In this document: one piece after another, positions 36,361 through 44,992 of the stretch
Position numbering within the stretch: position 1 is the stretch's first letter
Layout: each line of letters opens with the position of its first letter
NCBI RefSeq assembly: GCF_009866965.1
Contig: NZ_SPKJ01000006.1
Span: 36,267-100,266, forward strand
Length of the DNA: 64,000 nucleotides
DNA from: Propylenella binzhouense
GTDB taxonomy: Bacteria > Pseudomonadota > Alphaproteobacteria > Rhizobiales > Afifellaceae
Direction of reading: 5' to 3'
Program-made: the position numbers and the translations under genes
Notes under the pieces: model-generated
The model's database searches: none
What the model was told of the DNA's origin: nothing
Seen by the model: only the letters and a program-made list of their open reading frames with translations

Positions 36361-37433
36361 GGCGTATGCGGCGAACGAGGGATGAGGACGTGCATGGCCG
36401 CGGGATGGCGGACATGCGCCGCCCAGGCGCCTGCGCCCGGTCCCCAGCCGGCGAACAGGTCGCCCCGCGCCGGCCCCAGGATCGCCGAGCCGGTATCCTG
36501 CGCGATCATCAGCCGTCGGAAAGGGCGGCCCGGCGCGTCGGGGTCGCCGAGCCCCTCGGCCGCCACCCAGATCGGCGCGTGAAAGGTACGCAGGTTCCGA
36601 TCGACGGCGAGGGATCGCCCTGGCGTGAGCGGAACCTCGGCCGCGCCCATCGGACCCTCCGCCGCCCCGAGGCACGGGATCTCGCGGAAGAAGATATGGG
36701 ACCGGTTCTCCCGCATGAGCAGGCGGCCGGCGGCGCGATTCCGCTTGAGCCAGGCCTCGAGCCCGTCCTTGTGCGCCGCCTCGGCGGAAAGCAGCCCCCG
36801 CTCCACGGCCAGCCTGCCGATCGAGGTGTAGGGGTGCCCCGACTTGCCGTCGAAGCCGACCCGGAGCACGCGGCCGTCGGTCATGCGCAGACGCGCCGAT
36901 CCCTGGACGTGGATGAAGAACGCATCGACCGGATCGGCAAGCCAGGCGATCTCGAGCCCGCGCCCGGCAAGCGCGCCGTCCTCGATCGCCGCACGATCGT
37001 CATAGGGCTCGAAGCCGCCGTCGCGGCGCAGACGTGCCCATTCGACCGACGGATCCCATCCCGCCGGCATCGCTTCTGCGCGGATCCGAACGAGATCGTG
37101 CGGCCGCCGGTAGAGCGGCACGCCGAATCCCGGCGCCTCGACCGGGCTCGCCTCGGCTTCCGGCTCGTAATAGGAGGTGACGAAGCCGTCGGCTCCGACC
37201 CGCGCCGGACGGAAATTCTCTTCGAAGAAGGTTCGCGCGGCCGTCGGCGACGGCTTCTCCATGGCGAGCGCCAGACGCGCAGCCCCGGCAAGCGCCGTCC
37301 CCTCGGGTCCGTCCGCCCGTGTCTTCGGCGCGGCCGATGCAATGAGCCGCGCGGATTGCAGAAAGCAGGCGAAGGCAGCCCGGTGGTCGTCGTCCGCCCA
37401 GCCCGGAATCTCATCGAAGGACGAGGGGGACAT
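36357..37433 (-). CDS. mltA: MltA-family lytic transglycosylase
   Basis: 358-aa murein transglycosylase. The MltA domain reads FVTSYYEPEAEASPVEAPGF and VPLYRRPHDL near the N-terminus; AFFIHVQGSARLRMTDGR lies in the middle; the 3D domain follows with IAQDTGSAILGPARGDLFAG, whose Asp325 is the expected catalytic acid. No signal peptide is visible at the N-terminus (SPSSFDEIPGWADDDHRAAF), and none can be gained from an upstream start. It overlaps smr by 4 bases. Confidence 0.9.
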   Translation of the reverse strand: MSPSSFDEIPGWADDDHRAAFACFLQSARLIASAAPKTRADGPEGTALAGAARLALAMEKPSPTAARTFFEENFRPARVGADGFVTSYYEPEAEASPVEAPGFGVPLYRRPHDLVRIRAEAMPAGWDPSVEWARLRRDGGFEPYDDRAAIEDGALAGRGLEIAWLADPVDAFFIHVQGSARLRMTDGRVLRVGFDGKSGHPYTSIGRLAVERGLLSAEAAHKDGLEAWLKRNRAAGRLLMRENRSHIFFREIPCLGAAEGPMGAAEVPLTPGRSLAVDRNLRTFHAPIWVAAEGLGDPDAPGRPFRRLMIAQDTGSAILGPARGDLFAGWGPGAGAWAAHVRHPAAMHVLIPRSPHTP

Positions 37434-37479
37434 GACGCTTTCCGGACCTTTCCGGCGCGGCGACCGCCTGAAGGACCGG

Positions 37480-38187
37480 TCAGGCCGGCTCGGTCGCGAC
37501 CAGCTTCCAGTTCGGATCCCGCGCGTCGACGTCGCGCGAGAACGTCCAGATGTCGCGGATCGTCTGCACCTCGGTCGGATCGCCGTCGACGACAGTGCCG
37601 GCCTTGTCGCGCGTCACCGAGATAAGGCTTGCGACGAAGCGCACCGAGACCCGGGCGAAGCGGCCCTCGACGAGGTCGGCCGCCGTGATCTTGGCTTCCT
37701 CGATGCCGACGAAGGTGGTCTCGGTCCGCTCCTGCCGGGCCTCCCGCTCGGAGATCGCACCGGTGAAGCTCTCGAGCACCTCCGGCGCGAGCAGGTTCCT
37801 CAGCGTGGCGCGGTCGCCCTCGGCATAGGCCAACACGATCATCTCGTACGCCGCCTTCGCACCCGCCAGGAAGTGGTCGGGGTCGAAGCCGGCGGAGGCG
37901 CGCGCGATCTCGACGAGCTTCTGGTGGAGGACCGTCCCTTCCGGGGCGTGGCGGCCGAGCCTCTCGACCTCGGCGCTGGTGACCGCTTCCGGCGCGCTCG
38001 GACGCTCGCGGCTGGGCAGGGTCACCACATTGTCGTTGCGCGAAGGCGACGGCGCCGGCCGGATCGGACCGTCATAGGATGTCGGCTCGTTTCCGGTGCG
38101 ACGTCCGAGCACGCTGCCGAGCCGCATGAAGATCACGACCGCAATGACGAGGAAGATGATCGAATAGATGTCGAAAAATCCGCTCAT
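37480..38187 (-). CDS. Tim44/TimA family adaptor protein
   Basis: 235-aa inner-membrane protein: one N-terminal span (FFDIYSIIFLVIAVVIFMRL), a linker, and a Tim44-like domain from about residue 90 (LHQKLVEIARASAGFDPDHF then LAGAKAAYEMIV). Related to mitochondrial import protein Tim44; the bacterial TimA function is not settled. ATG 38187 is the normal start (an in-frame ATG at 38265 is far less likely). Upstream gene of the timA-mltA-smr unit; 46 bases before mltA. Confidence 0.9.
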   Translation of the reverse strand: MSGFFDIYSIIFLVIAVVIFMRLGSVLGRRTGNEPTSYDGPIRPAPSPSRNDNVVTLPSRERPSAPEAVTSAEVERLGRHAPEGTVLHQKLVEIARASAGFDPDHFLAGAKAAYEMIVLAYAEGDRATLRNLLAPEVLESFTGAISEREARQERTETTFVGIEEAKITAADLVEGRFARVSVRFVASLISVTRDKAGTVVDGDPTEVQTIRDIWTFSRDVDARDPNWKLVATEPA

Positions 38188-38335
38188 CGGGCGAGCCGGT
38201 CCGTCCTTCCAAGGCCGCGCGCAGGGCGGCGCCATCGAGCCGAATGTAAGCACGAAAAGCCACAAGTCCAGCGATAGGTCCCGGCCCGCGCCCGCTGCGG
38301 CCCACCCAGGTTTAAGTTCGCGCCTCGCTCACCAT

Positions 38336-38827
38336 ATGAAGGCGATGCCGTTCCTCCTCATGCTCCTCGCGATCCCGTTTGCCGAGATCGCCATGTTCAT
38401 CCTGGTCGGTCAGGAAATCGGCCTGGCCGCCACCCTGGTCCTCACGCTGGCGACGGCGGTGGCCGGAACGGCGCTCCTCCGGCAGCAGGGCCTCTCGGCC
38501 ATCACCCGGATCCGGGCCGAACTCGACGCCGGCGCGCTTCCCGCACGCGCCCTGGCCGATGGCGCGATGATCACGGCGGCCGGGCTTTTCCTGCTCACCC
38601 CGGGCTTCATCACCGATGCGGTGGGGCTCCTCCTGTTCATACCGCCGTTTCGGGAACTCGTCTGGAAGGCCATCGCCAAGCGGCTCAAGGTGACCGTCGT
38701 GCAGACCCGCGCACCGGGCCGACGGGCGGGCCCGCGCGTCGTCGATCTCGACGAGACGGAGTTCACGAGCCGCGCCGATCCGGCAAGCCCGTGGCGACAC
38801 AGGTCGGGCGACCTTCCGGGCGAATGA
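38336..38827 (+). CDS. fxsA: FxsA family membrane protein
   Basis: 163-aa protein of the FxsA family: hydrophobic N-terminus [20 protein letters not shown], then [38 protein letters not shown] and [20 protein letters not shown]. FxsA suppresses F-exclusion of phage T7 in E. coli. ATG 38336 or ATG 38345 may be the start. It lies head-to-head with timA and next to secB, a conserved neighbourhood. Confidence 0.92.
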   Translation: MKAMPFLLMLLAIPFAEIAMFILVGQEIGLAATLVLTLATAVAGTALLRQQGLSAITRIRAELDAGALPARALADGAMITAAGLFLLTPGFITDAVGLLLFIPPFRELVWKAIAKRLKVTVVQTRAPGRRAGPRVVDLDETEFTSRADPASPWRHRSGDLPGE

Positions 38828-38897
38828 CCGCGCCCGCACAGTTGTCGCCGCGGCCGCCCGCGTGCTAGTCGGGCGCCGAGCAGAAGGAACGGGACCG

Positions 38898-39383
38898 ATG
38901 GCGGACGCGACGGGAAACGGCGGCGAAACTGCGCAGGCGCAGCCGGGGATTCATGTCCTCGGACAATATGTGAAGGATCTTTCCTTCGAGAATCCGAACG
39001 CTCCGACCTCGCTTCGCGCGAGCGAGAAGGCGCCTGCCCTCGACGTCAACGTGAACGTCAATGCGCGCCCGATGTCGGAGACCGATTTCGAGATCGAGCT
39101 CAAGCTCGACGCCACCGCCAAGCGCGGCGAGGACGTGCTCTTCATCGCCGAAGTCACCTATGCGGGCCTGTTCCAGGTGCGGAACGTGCCCCAGGAGCAT
39201 CTGCATCCCGTCGTCCTGATCGAATGCCCGCGGCTGCTCTTCCCCTTCGCGCGGCAGATCCTCGCCGATGCGACGCGCCAGGGCGGGTTCCCGCCGCTCC
39301 TCATCGATCCGGTCGATTTCGCCGCGCTCTACCGCCAGCGCATGACCGAGGCGAACCAGCAGCAGCCCGCCCGCGCGAGCTGA
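38898..39383 (+). CDS. secB: Protein-export chaperone SecB
   Basis: 161-aa tetrameric chaperone that holds preproteins unfolded and hands them to SecA. Landmarks: [61 protein letters not shown] and [23 protein letters not shown] 38898 is chosen after AAGGAACGGG. It ends 4 bases from the convergent dnaQ stop. Confidence 0.96.
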   Translation: MADATGNGGETAQAQPGIHVLGQYVKDLSFENPNAPTSLRASEKAPALDVNVNVNARPMSETDFEIELKLDATAKRGEDVLFIAEVTYAGLFQVRNVPQEHLHPVVLIECPRLLFPFARQILADATRQGGFPPLLIDPVDFAALYRQRMTEANQQQPARAS

Positions 39384-39387
39384 CCGC

Positions 39388-40098
39388 TCAGGCGACTTTG
39401 GACGCGGCGGCGGAGCGGTATTTCAGCCAGAGGCTTTTCGGGCCGAGCGCTTCCACATAGGCGGCATGTGCCGCGAGATCCGCCGCCGTGATCCGCGGCG
39501 GCAGCGGGCGCGCGCGCGGCGCGATCGGGGCGGCGGCCGCCACCGCCGCGGCACTTTCCTCGATCGTTCCGAGCGCAAAGGCCGCCTGACGGCCGCCAAG
39601 CAGCTCGATATAGACCTCGGCCAGAATCTCCGCGTCGAGGAGAGCGCCGTGCTTGGTCCGGCTGCTATTGTCGATCCCGAACCGGGCGCAGAGCGCATCG
39701 AGACTGTTGGAGGCGTTCGGATGCCGTCGGCGGGCGAGCTGGAGCGTGTCGACGAAGCGGTGAACCGGGACGGCGCTCCTGCCGCACAGCCCGAGCTCCA
39801 TGTTGATGAAGCCGCGGTCGAAGTCGGCATTGTGCGCGACAAGAGGCGAATCGCCGACGAAGTCCAGGAATGCGTCGACGATCTTGTCGAAGCACGGCTT
39901 GTCGGCGAGGAACGCGTCGTCGAGGCCGTGCACCCGCACGGCGTCCGGATCGACCGGGCGCTGCGGGTTGATATAGGCGTGAAAGGTGCGGCCGGTCGGG
40001 ATCTGGTTGAGGATCTCGACGCAGCCGATTTCGATCAGGCGGTCGCCGCCGAGCGCATTGAGGCCCGTCGTCTCCGTATCGAACACGATCTCGCGCAT
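39388..40098 (-). CDS. dnaQ: DNA polymerase III epsilon subunit (3'-5' exonuclease)
   Basis: 236-aa proofreading subunit. Exo I DTETTG (Asp7, Glu9), Exo II HNADFDRGFIN, Exo III HGALLDAE complete a DEDDh active site. ATG 40098 gives MREIVFDTETTG; an in-frame ATG at 40116 adds six residues. A disordered Ala-rich linker precedes the C-terminal polymerase-binding tail. Last gene of the ppsR-maf-aroE-coaE-dnaQ run. Confidence 0.95.
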   Translation of the reverse strand: MREIVFDTETTGLNALGGDRLIEIGCVEILNQIPTGRTFHAYINPQRPVDPDAVRVHGLDDAFLADKPCFDKIVDAFLDFVGDSPLVAHNADFDRGFINMELGLCGRSAVPVHRFVDTLQLARRRHPNASNSLDALCARFGIDNSSRTKHGALLDAEILAEVYIELLGGRQAAFALGTIEESAAAVAAAAPIAPRARPLPPRITAADLAAHAAYVEALGPKSLWLKYRSAAASKVA

Positions 40099-40161
40099 GA
40101 TCCGGTTGGACCGCAATCCGGCACGATCCGCAAGTGCTCCCTGGCGCGCTTCAGTGACAGT

Positions 40162-40749
40162 TCACACCAGATGCCGGAGCGCGCGGAGCACGGCGTCGAC
40201 CTGGCGCCCGGCGTCGTCGAGACCCCGTCCCGTATCAATGCGGAAATGCGACCACCGGCGCTTCTCGCGATCCGGCATCTGCCGCGCGAGCAATCCCTCG
40301 AAGCGCTCGGCCGCCATGCCCGGACGGCGAAGCACGCGCTCGCGCTGGACATCCGCGTCGGCGCTGACGAGCACCACGCAATCGACCCTTGCGGCGGCGC
40401 CGGTCTCGAAGAGGAGCGGTATGTCGAGAACCACGATCCGACGGCCGTCGCCACGCGCCCGCTCCAGGAATTCGCACTCCGCCGCGCGGACGAGCGGGTG
40501 CACGATCGCCTCGAGCCGGGCGAGAGCGGAAGGATTGCCGACAACGCGCGCCGATAGCCGGACGCGGTCGATCCTTCCGTCCACCGTGACGCCGGGGAAG
40601 GCCGTCTCAACCGGCTGCACCGCTGCCCCGCCATAGAGCCGATGGACGGTACCGTCGGCGTCATGGACGGGAATGCCGCGGGCGCGGAACATGCCTGCGG
40701 TCGTCGTCTTCCCCATCCCGATCGAACCGGTAAGGCCGACGATCAGCAT
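40162..40749 (-). CDS. coaE: Dephospho-CoA kinase
   Basis: Final step of coenzyme A synthesis (phosphorylates dephospho-CoA). 195 aa. P-loop GSIGMGKTT at residues 8-16, the [13 protein letters not shown] segment, and [12 protein letters not shown] with [17 protein letters not shown]. Three bases after aroE and 63 before dnaQ. Normal length. Confidence 0.95.
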   Translation of the reverse strand: MLIVGLTGSIGMGKTTTAGMFRARGIPVHDADGTVHRLYGGAAVQPVETAFPGVTVDGRIDRVRLSARVVGNPSALARLEAIVHPLVRAAECEFLERARGDGRRIVVLDIPLLFETGAAARVDCVVLVSADADVQRERVLRRPGMAAERFEGLLARQMPDREKRRWSHFRIDTGRGLDDAGRQVDAVLRALRHLV

Positions 40750-40752
40750 CGC

Positions 40753-41583
40753 TCAGCCCTCGATATCCGCGAGAACGAGGCGGCGAAGCGTGTCGTCGAC
40801 CTGCGGCCGCACGCCGAACCAGCGTTCGAAACCGGGCCTTGCCTGGTGGAGGAGCATGCCGAGGCCGTCGACGCTCCGCAGGCCTGCGGCCGCCGCATCG
40901 CGGAGGAAGGAGGTCTCGAGCGGCGTATAGACGATGTCGGTCGCGAGCGCGTCCGGCTTCGCCCGGGACCAGTCGATCGCCAGCGGCTCGCCTCCCGCAA
41001 GTTCTGCGGCCGTCGTGTTCACGATGATGTTTGCGATGCCGATGAGATCCGCGAGCGCGGCGAGCGCTCCGCCGCGGACGGGACCGCCGAGCTGCCGCGC
41101 CAGATCGAGCGCGCGGCCTTCGGTCCGGTTGAGGACATGGACCGGAGCGAAGCCGGCCATCGCGAGACCATGGGCCACCGCGCGCGAGGAGCCGCCCGCT
41201 CCGAGCACGATGGCGGGGCCCCCCTTCCGCCAGCCCGGAGCCCGCTCGTCCAGATTGGCAAGGAATCCGAAGAGGTCGGTATTGTCGCCCGCGAGACGGC
41301 CGTTCTCGATCCAGAGGGTGTTCACTGCTCCAAGCCGCTCGGCGACCTCCGTGCGAAGGGTGCAGGCGGACCAGGCCGTCTCCTTGTGCGGGAGGGTTAT
41401 GTTGCCGCCGACATAGCCGCTTTCCGAAAGGCTCGCGAAGAACCGCCGGGCATCCTGCGGCGGCACGGCGACCGCGGCATAATCGCCGTCGATTCCATAG
41501 CGCCGGAGCCAGTACCGATGAATGAGCGGCGAGCGGGAATGCGCGATCGGCCAGCCGGCGACAAAGGCCCTCTGCATGCTCAT
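40753..41583 (-). CDS. aroE: Shikimate dehydrogenase
   Basis: Reduces 3-dehydroshikimate with NADPH, 276 aa. Substrate site PIAHSRSPLIHRYWL and NITLPHKE with the catalytic Lys; GDNTDLFGF with catalytic Asp; NADPH loop VLGAGGSSRAVAHGL; NRTEGRA specifies NADP. ATG 41583 overlaps the upstream maf stop by 4 bases (ATGA). Confidence 0.95.
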   Translation of the reverse strand: MSMQRAFVAGWPIAHSRSPLIHRYWLRRYGIDGDYAAVAVPPQDARRFFASLSESGYVGGNITLPHKETAWSACTLRTEVAERLGAVNTLWIENGRLAGDNTDLFGFLANLDERAPGWRKGGPAIVLGAGGSSRAVAHGLAMAGFAPVHVLNRTEGRALDLARQLGGPVRGGALAALADLIGIANIIVNTTAAELAGGEPLAIDWSRAKPDALATDIVYTPLETSFLRDAAAAGLRSVDGLGMLLHQARPGFERWFGVRPQVDDTLRRLVLADIEG

Positions 41584-42173
41584 GAATCGAGGAGACCTTC
41601 GCTTCTCAGGAAGTCGAGAAGCGGCAGCAGGGGGAGCCCCAGGATCGCGAAGAAGTCGCCCTCGATCCGGGAGAACAGCTGAATGCCCATTCCTTCGATC
41701 TGGTAGGCGCCGACGCTCTCCAGCGCGGGCCGGCCGACGGCCGCAAGGTAGCGGCCGACAAAGGCCGGACCGAAATTCCGCATGGTGAGGATCGCGGTCT
41801 CCGAATGGCTCCACACGATTTCGCCGTTGCGGGCGCAAGCGACCGCCGCGTGCAGCCTGTGCGTCCGGCCCGCAAGCCTCAGGAGCTGGCGGCGCGCGGC
41901 ATCCATGTCCTCCGGCTTCGTCAGGAGCTCGCCTTCGAGATCGAGGGTCTGATCCGCCCCGATGACGAGATCGCCCGGGAAACGCTCGCTCACCATCTGC
42001 GCCTTCGCAAGAGCGAGCGCCATTGCGAGATCCTCCGGCGGTGCGCCGGCATCCCTCAGCGGCCTCTCCGCCGCGCGCTCGTCGATCCCGGCGGGCCGGA
42101 CGTCGAACAGAATGCCCGCATTGGCGAGGAGCTTCGCCCGGGTGGCGCTCGATGAAGCCAGAATGGGGATCAT
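41580..42173 (-). CDS. Maf-like nucleotide pyrophosphatase (second copy)
   Basis: 197-aa Maf-family protein, YceF-like. MIPILASSSATRAKLLANAG starts it; GIDERAAERPL, VIGADQTLDLEGELLTKP and GAYQIEGMGIQLFSRIEGDF follow. Paralogous to the Maf at 29596 but divergent. ATG 42173 is chosen; the frame is open to 42263. Lies between ppsR and aroE, the arrangement known next to alphaproteobacterial origins. Confidence 0.92.
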   Translation of the reverse strand: MIPILASSSATRAKLLANAGILFDVRPAGIDERAAERPLRDAGAPPEDLAMALALAKAQMVSERFPGDLVIGADQTLDLEGELLTKPEDMDAARRQLLRLAGRTHRLHAAVACARNGEIVWSHSETAILTMRNFGPAFVGRYLAAVGRPALESVGAYQIEGMGIQLFSRIEGDFFAILGLPLLPLLDFLRSEGLLDS

Positions 42174-42181
42174 GGTCCCGC

Positions 42182-43000
42182 CTAGCGCCGCGCACCGAGC
42201 AGCGCAAGGACCGCAGCGGCGGTCTCCTCGATCGAACGCCTGGTCACGTCGATCACCGGCCATCCCTGGCGTGCGCAGAGCTTCCGGCTCCAGGCGATCT
42301 CCTCGGTCACCGCGGCGCGATCGACGTAATTGTCGGTCTGCTCGTCCGATTTGAGGGTGAGAACGCGATGCTGACGGACCTGCACGATCCGGTCCGGGCT
42401 CGCGATGAGCCCGACGACGAGTGGATGCTTCGCCTGGAGCAGCCCGGGCGGTATCGGAGATCCGAGCACCAGCGGCACGTTCGCGGTCTTCACGCCGCGA
42501 TTGGCGAGGTAGATCGACGTCGGCGTCTTCGAGCTTCGGCTCACGCCGACGAGCACGACGTCGGCCTCCTCGATCTCGTCCACCAGCTGGCCGTCATCGT
42601 GGCCCATGGAATAGTTGAGCGCGTCGATACGCCGAAAGTAGTCCGCGTTGAGGACGTGCTGGGCGCCGACGCGCCCCGCCGAACGCGTGCCGAGATAGGA
42701 TTGGAAGAGGGTGAGCACGGGCTCGAGCACCGAGACGTAGGGGACGCCGAGTGCCCGGCATCCGGTCTGAAGCTGCTCAGCAAGCTCCGGGTCCACAAGC
42801 GTGTAGAGCACGATTCCCGGCGCCTGCTCGAGTTCCCGCACGATTTTCTCGACCTGGGCGGCGGTCCGCACGAGCGAGTGGATGTGCTCGATCGCGTGCG
42901 TGTGCTTGTACTGCGCTGCCGCCGCCCGCGCGACGTTGATGAGCGTCTCGCCGGTCGAGTCCGACACCAGGTGGAGATGGAAGTATCGGGGCGTCACCAC
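42182..43000 (-). CDS. ppsR: Pyruvate, phosphate/water dikinase regulatory protein (DUF299)
   Basis: 272-aa bifunctional kinase/pyrophosphorylase that switches PEP-generating dikinases off and on. Landmarks: [20 protein letters not shown], the P-loop-like [18 protein letters not shown] and [23 protein letters not shown] start at 43000 (a second GTG follows directly). It is the counterpart of the RP001-type gene that lies beside hemE at mapped alphaproteobacterial origins. First gene of the minus-strand operon through dnaQ. Confidence 0.93.
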   Translation of the reverse strand: MVTPRYFHLHLVSDSTGETLINVARAAAAQYKHTHAIEHIHSLVRTAAQVEKIVRELEQAPGIVLYTLVDPELAEQLQTGCRALGVPYVSVLEPVLTLFQSYLGTRSAGRVGAQHVLNADYFRRIDALNYSMGHDDGQLVDEIEEADVVLVGVSRSSKTPTSIYLANRGVKTANVPLVLGSPIPPGLLQAKHPLVVGLIASPDRIVQVRQHRVLTLKSDEQTDNYVDRAAVTEEIAWSRKLCARQGWPVIDVTRRSIEETAAAVLALLGARR

Positions 43001-43003
43001 CGG

Positions 43004-43019
43004 TTAGTATCCTGTTAAC
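43004..43019. promoter_or_regulatory. CtrA-type box (TTAG-N7-TTAAC) at the ppsR side of the origin gap
   Basis: TTAG (43004-43007), seven bases, TTAAC (43015-43019), one mismatch from the CtrA consensus TTAA-N7-TTAAC, starting 4 bases from the ppsR start codon. It could repress origin firing and ppsR expression together. Confidence 0.45.
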
Positions 43020-43346
43020 GAGTGCGGACAAGCATACCCGCCATACGAGGCGGAGACCGTCCATACCGCTTGGCCGGATTCGATCAACAGGCAGTTCCGT
43101 TGTGGGTATGGCGATAGGCGCCCTTTGGGATGCGGAGGTGGAGCGCACTTGTCCAGAACCCGCAAAGGACCTGCAGATTCCGCTTGCCCGCGATTCGGCG
43201 GATGCTCCGGACCGGTGTCCGACCCCGCCAGGCCCGTTTTCCACGGAGTTCTCCTCGCGCCGGCGCCCGCCCGCAGCCGGGTGGATGGATTGTGAGGAAC
43301 CGAGAATCCCTCTAATCCACCGCCAAGCAGAAGCAGAATCCATTCC

Positions 43347-43361
43347 TTAAGGAATGATTAA
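43347..43361. promoter_or_regulatory. Perfect CtrA-type box TTAA-N7-TTAA at the hemE side of the origin gap
   Basis: TTAAGGAATGATTAA (43347-43361) matches the CtrA consensus exactly and overlaps the palindrome CATTCCTTAAGGAATG (43341-43356). It ends 16 bases before the chosen hemE start; the alternative ATG at 43354 lies within the box itself. Confidence 0.55.
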
Positions 43362-43377
43362 GAAAGGCGCTGAGCGC

Positions 43378-44409
43378 GTGGGTGCGACGGGAAAGATCCT
43401 CACGGTCCTGTCCGGAGAGCCGGTCGACCCGCCTCCGGTTTGGATCATGAGACAGGCGGGACGCTATCTTCCCGAGTATCGCGAAACGCGAAAGGTGGCC
43501 GGGTCGTTCCTGGATCTCTGCTACAATCCCGAACTGGCAGCCGAGGTCACCCTCCAGCCGATCCGGCGCTTCGATCTCGACGCGGCCATCCTCTTCTCGG
43601 ACATTCTGGTGATCCCCGACGCCCTCGGCCAGCGCGTGACCTTCGAGGAGGGCGTCGGCCCGGTGCTCGATCCGGTGGGCGAAGGAGACGTGGCGGGCAT
43701 GGATCCCGACGCGGTCGTCACGCGGCTTGCGCCGGTGCTCGAGGCGGTTCGGCAGGTCAGGGCCGCGCTCGCTCCGGAGAAGGCGCTCATCGGGTTCTGC
43801 GGTGCGCCATGGACGGTCGCGACCTACATGGTCGCGGGCCGCGGCACGCCCGATCAGGCGCCGGCGCGGCGAATGGCGCTCCTCGAGCCCGAACGCTTCG
43901 CCCGCCTGATCGACGTGCTGGTGGAAGCGTCGGCGCGCTATCTCTCGGCGCAGATCGCGGCCGGTGCGGACGTCGTCATGATCTTCGACACCTGGGCCGG
44001 AATTCTCGACGAAGAAGGCTTCGAGACCTGGGCGATCGAGCCGGTGCGCCGGATGATCGAGAAGGTTCGAAGCAGCCATTCCGGAGCGAAGGTGATCGCC
44101 TTCCCGAAAGGGGCCGGCGCCCGGCTCGGAGCCTATGCTGCGAAAACGGGCGCGGATGCCTTCGGCCTCGACTGGACCACGCCGATCAGGACGGCGCACG
44201 GCATGGTGCCGGCGGGGCGTGCCCTTCAGGGCAATCTCGATCCGCTTCGGCTGATCGCGGGCGGCGAGGCGCTCGACAGGGGGGTCGACGCGATCCTCGC
44301 GGCCGCCGCGGGCCGGCCCCACATCTTCAATCTCGGCCACGGGATCACCCCGGACACGCCGATCCCCCATGTCGAGCGGCTGGTCGCGAGGGTGCGGCGG
44401 GAACGGTGA
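43378..44409 (+). CDS. hemE: Uroporphyrinogen decarboxylase
   Basis: Converts uroporphyrinogen III to coproporphyrinogen III in heme synthesis. 343 aa from GTG 43378, which has AAGG ten bases before it and gives the usual short lead before ILTVLSGEPVDPPPVWIMRQ and AGRYLPEYRETRK. An in-frame ATG at 43354 would add eight residues but falls inside a palindrome and CtrA-type box and lacks room for a ribosome site. Other landmarks: FSDILVIPDALG with the catalytic Asp, and GHGITPDTPIPHVERLV. Shares one base with hemJ (TGATG). Confidence 0.94.
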   Translation: MGATGKILTVLSGEPVDPPPVWIMRQAGRYLPEYRETRKVAGSFLDLCYNPELAAEVTLQPIRRFDLDAAILFSDILVIPDALGQRVTFEEGVGPVLDPVGEGDVAGMDPDAVVTRLAPVLEAVRQVRAALAPEKALIGFCGAPWTVATYMVAGRGTPDQAPARRMALLEPERFARLIDVLVEASARYLSAQIAAGADVVMIFDTWAGILDEEGFETWAIEPVRRMIEKVRSSHSGAKVIAFPKGAGARLGAYAAKTGADAFGLDWTTPIRTAHGMVPAGRALQGNLDPLRLIAGGEALDRGVDAILAAAAGRPHIFNLGHGITPDTPIPHVERLVARVRRER

Positions 44410-44828
44410 TGCTCTGGGTCAAATCCGCCCACATAATATCCATCATCTCCTGGATGGCGGCGCTTCTCTATCTTCCCCGTCTGCTCGTCTATCATTGCGA
44501 GGCGCCGCCGGGATCGGCCGCTTCCGAGACGTTCAAGATCATGGAGCGCCGGCTTCTCAAGGCGATCGCCAATCCGGCGATGGCGGCGAGCTGGATATTC
44601 GGGCTCTGGATGGCTCTCCTCATCCAGCCATGGACGGAAATCTGGTTCTGGCTCAAGGTCGCCTGCGTCGTCGGCCTCAGCACCTTCCATTCGCTTCTGG
44701 CCGGCTGGGTGCGTACCTTCGCGGACGATCGCAACAAGCGGCCCGCCCGTTTCTTCAGAATGGCGAACGAGGTGCCGACGCTCATCATGATCGCGATCGT
44801 CGTGCTCGTCGTCGTAAAGCCGTTTTGA
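44409..44828 (+). CDS. hemJ: Protoporphyrinogen oxidase HemJ
   Basis: 139-aa four-span membrane protein, family UPF0093/HemJ, which oxidises protoporphyrinogen IX. His-rich first span AHIISIISWMAALLYLPRLL, VYH, then RLLKAIANPAM and WFWLKVACVVGLSTFHSLLA, and RFFRMANEVPTLIMIAIVVL. The start overlaps the hemE stop by one base, so hemE-hemJ is a heme operon. Confidence 0.93.
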   Translation: MLWVKSAHIISIISWMAALLYLPRLLVYHCEAPPGSAASETFKIMERRLLKAIANPAMAASWIFGLWMALLIQPWTEIWFWLKVACVVGLSTFHSLLAGWVRTFADDRNKRPARFFRMANEVPTLIMIAIVVLVVVKPF

Positions 44829-44840
44829 GCGCGAGAACCC

Positions 44841-44869
44841 TTGTCTAGCCGAGATTTCGCGTTTATTTA
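44841..44869 (+). promoter_or_regulatory. Possible promoter upstream of rho
   Basis: TTGTCT (44841-44846), 17 bases, TATTTA (44864-44869) in the 164-base gap between hemJ and rho. The -35 is decent and the -10 weak. The remaining ~120 bases form a leader before rho, where Rho autoregulation is known in other bacteria; I see no clear attenuator. Confidence 0.3.
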
Positions 44870-44992
44870 GGACGCGTGGCCGTCGGCGGGTGCTGCTTTG
44901 GCGTGCCGACCCGCGGGATCGATGGTTCCGCAGCCCGCGTTCTACCCTACCCACCCATCCTCATCCGTGCCGCCCCCAAGTGGGATTAATCC

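Larger units (their letters stand above)
43001..43377. other. Predicted chromosomal origin of replication region (oriC)
   Basis: Non-coding gap between divergent ppsR and hemE. In Caulobacter, Rickettsia and Sinorhizobium the chromosome origin maps between hemE and the RP001-type gene, the same pair as here. Inside are CtrA-type boxes at both ends (43004-43019 and 43347-43361). Degenerate DnaA-box candidates, 7 of 9 matches each, are TTTTCCACG (43237-43245), TTGTCCAGA (43149-43157) and, reversed, TGTGGGTAT (43101-43109). The right end is AT-rich. About one such DnaA match is expected by chance, so these alone prove little. Confidence 0.6.
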
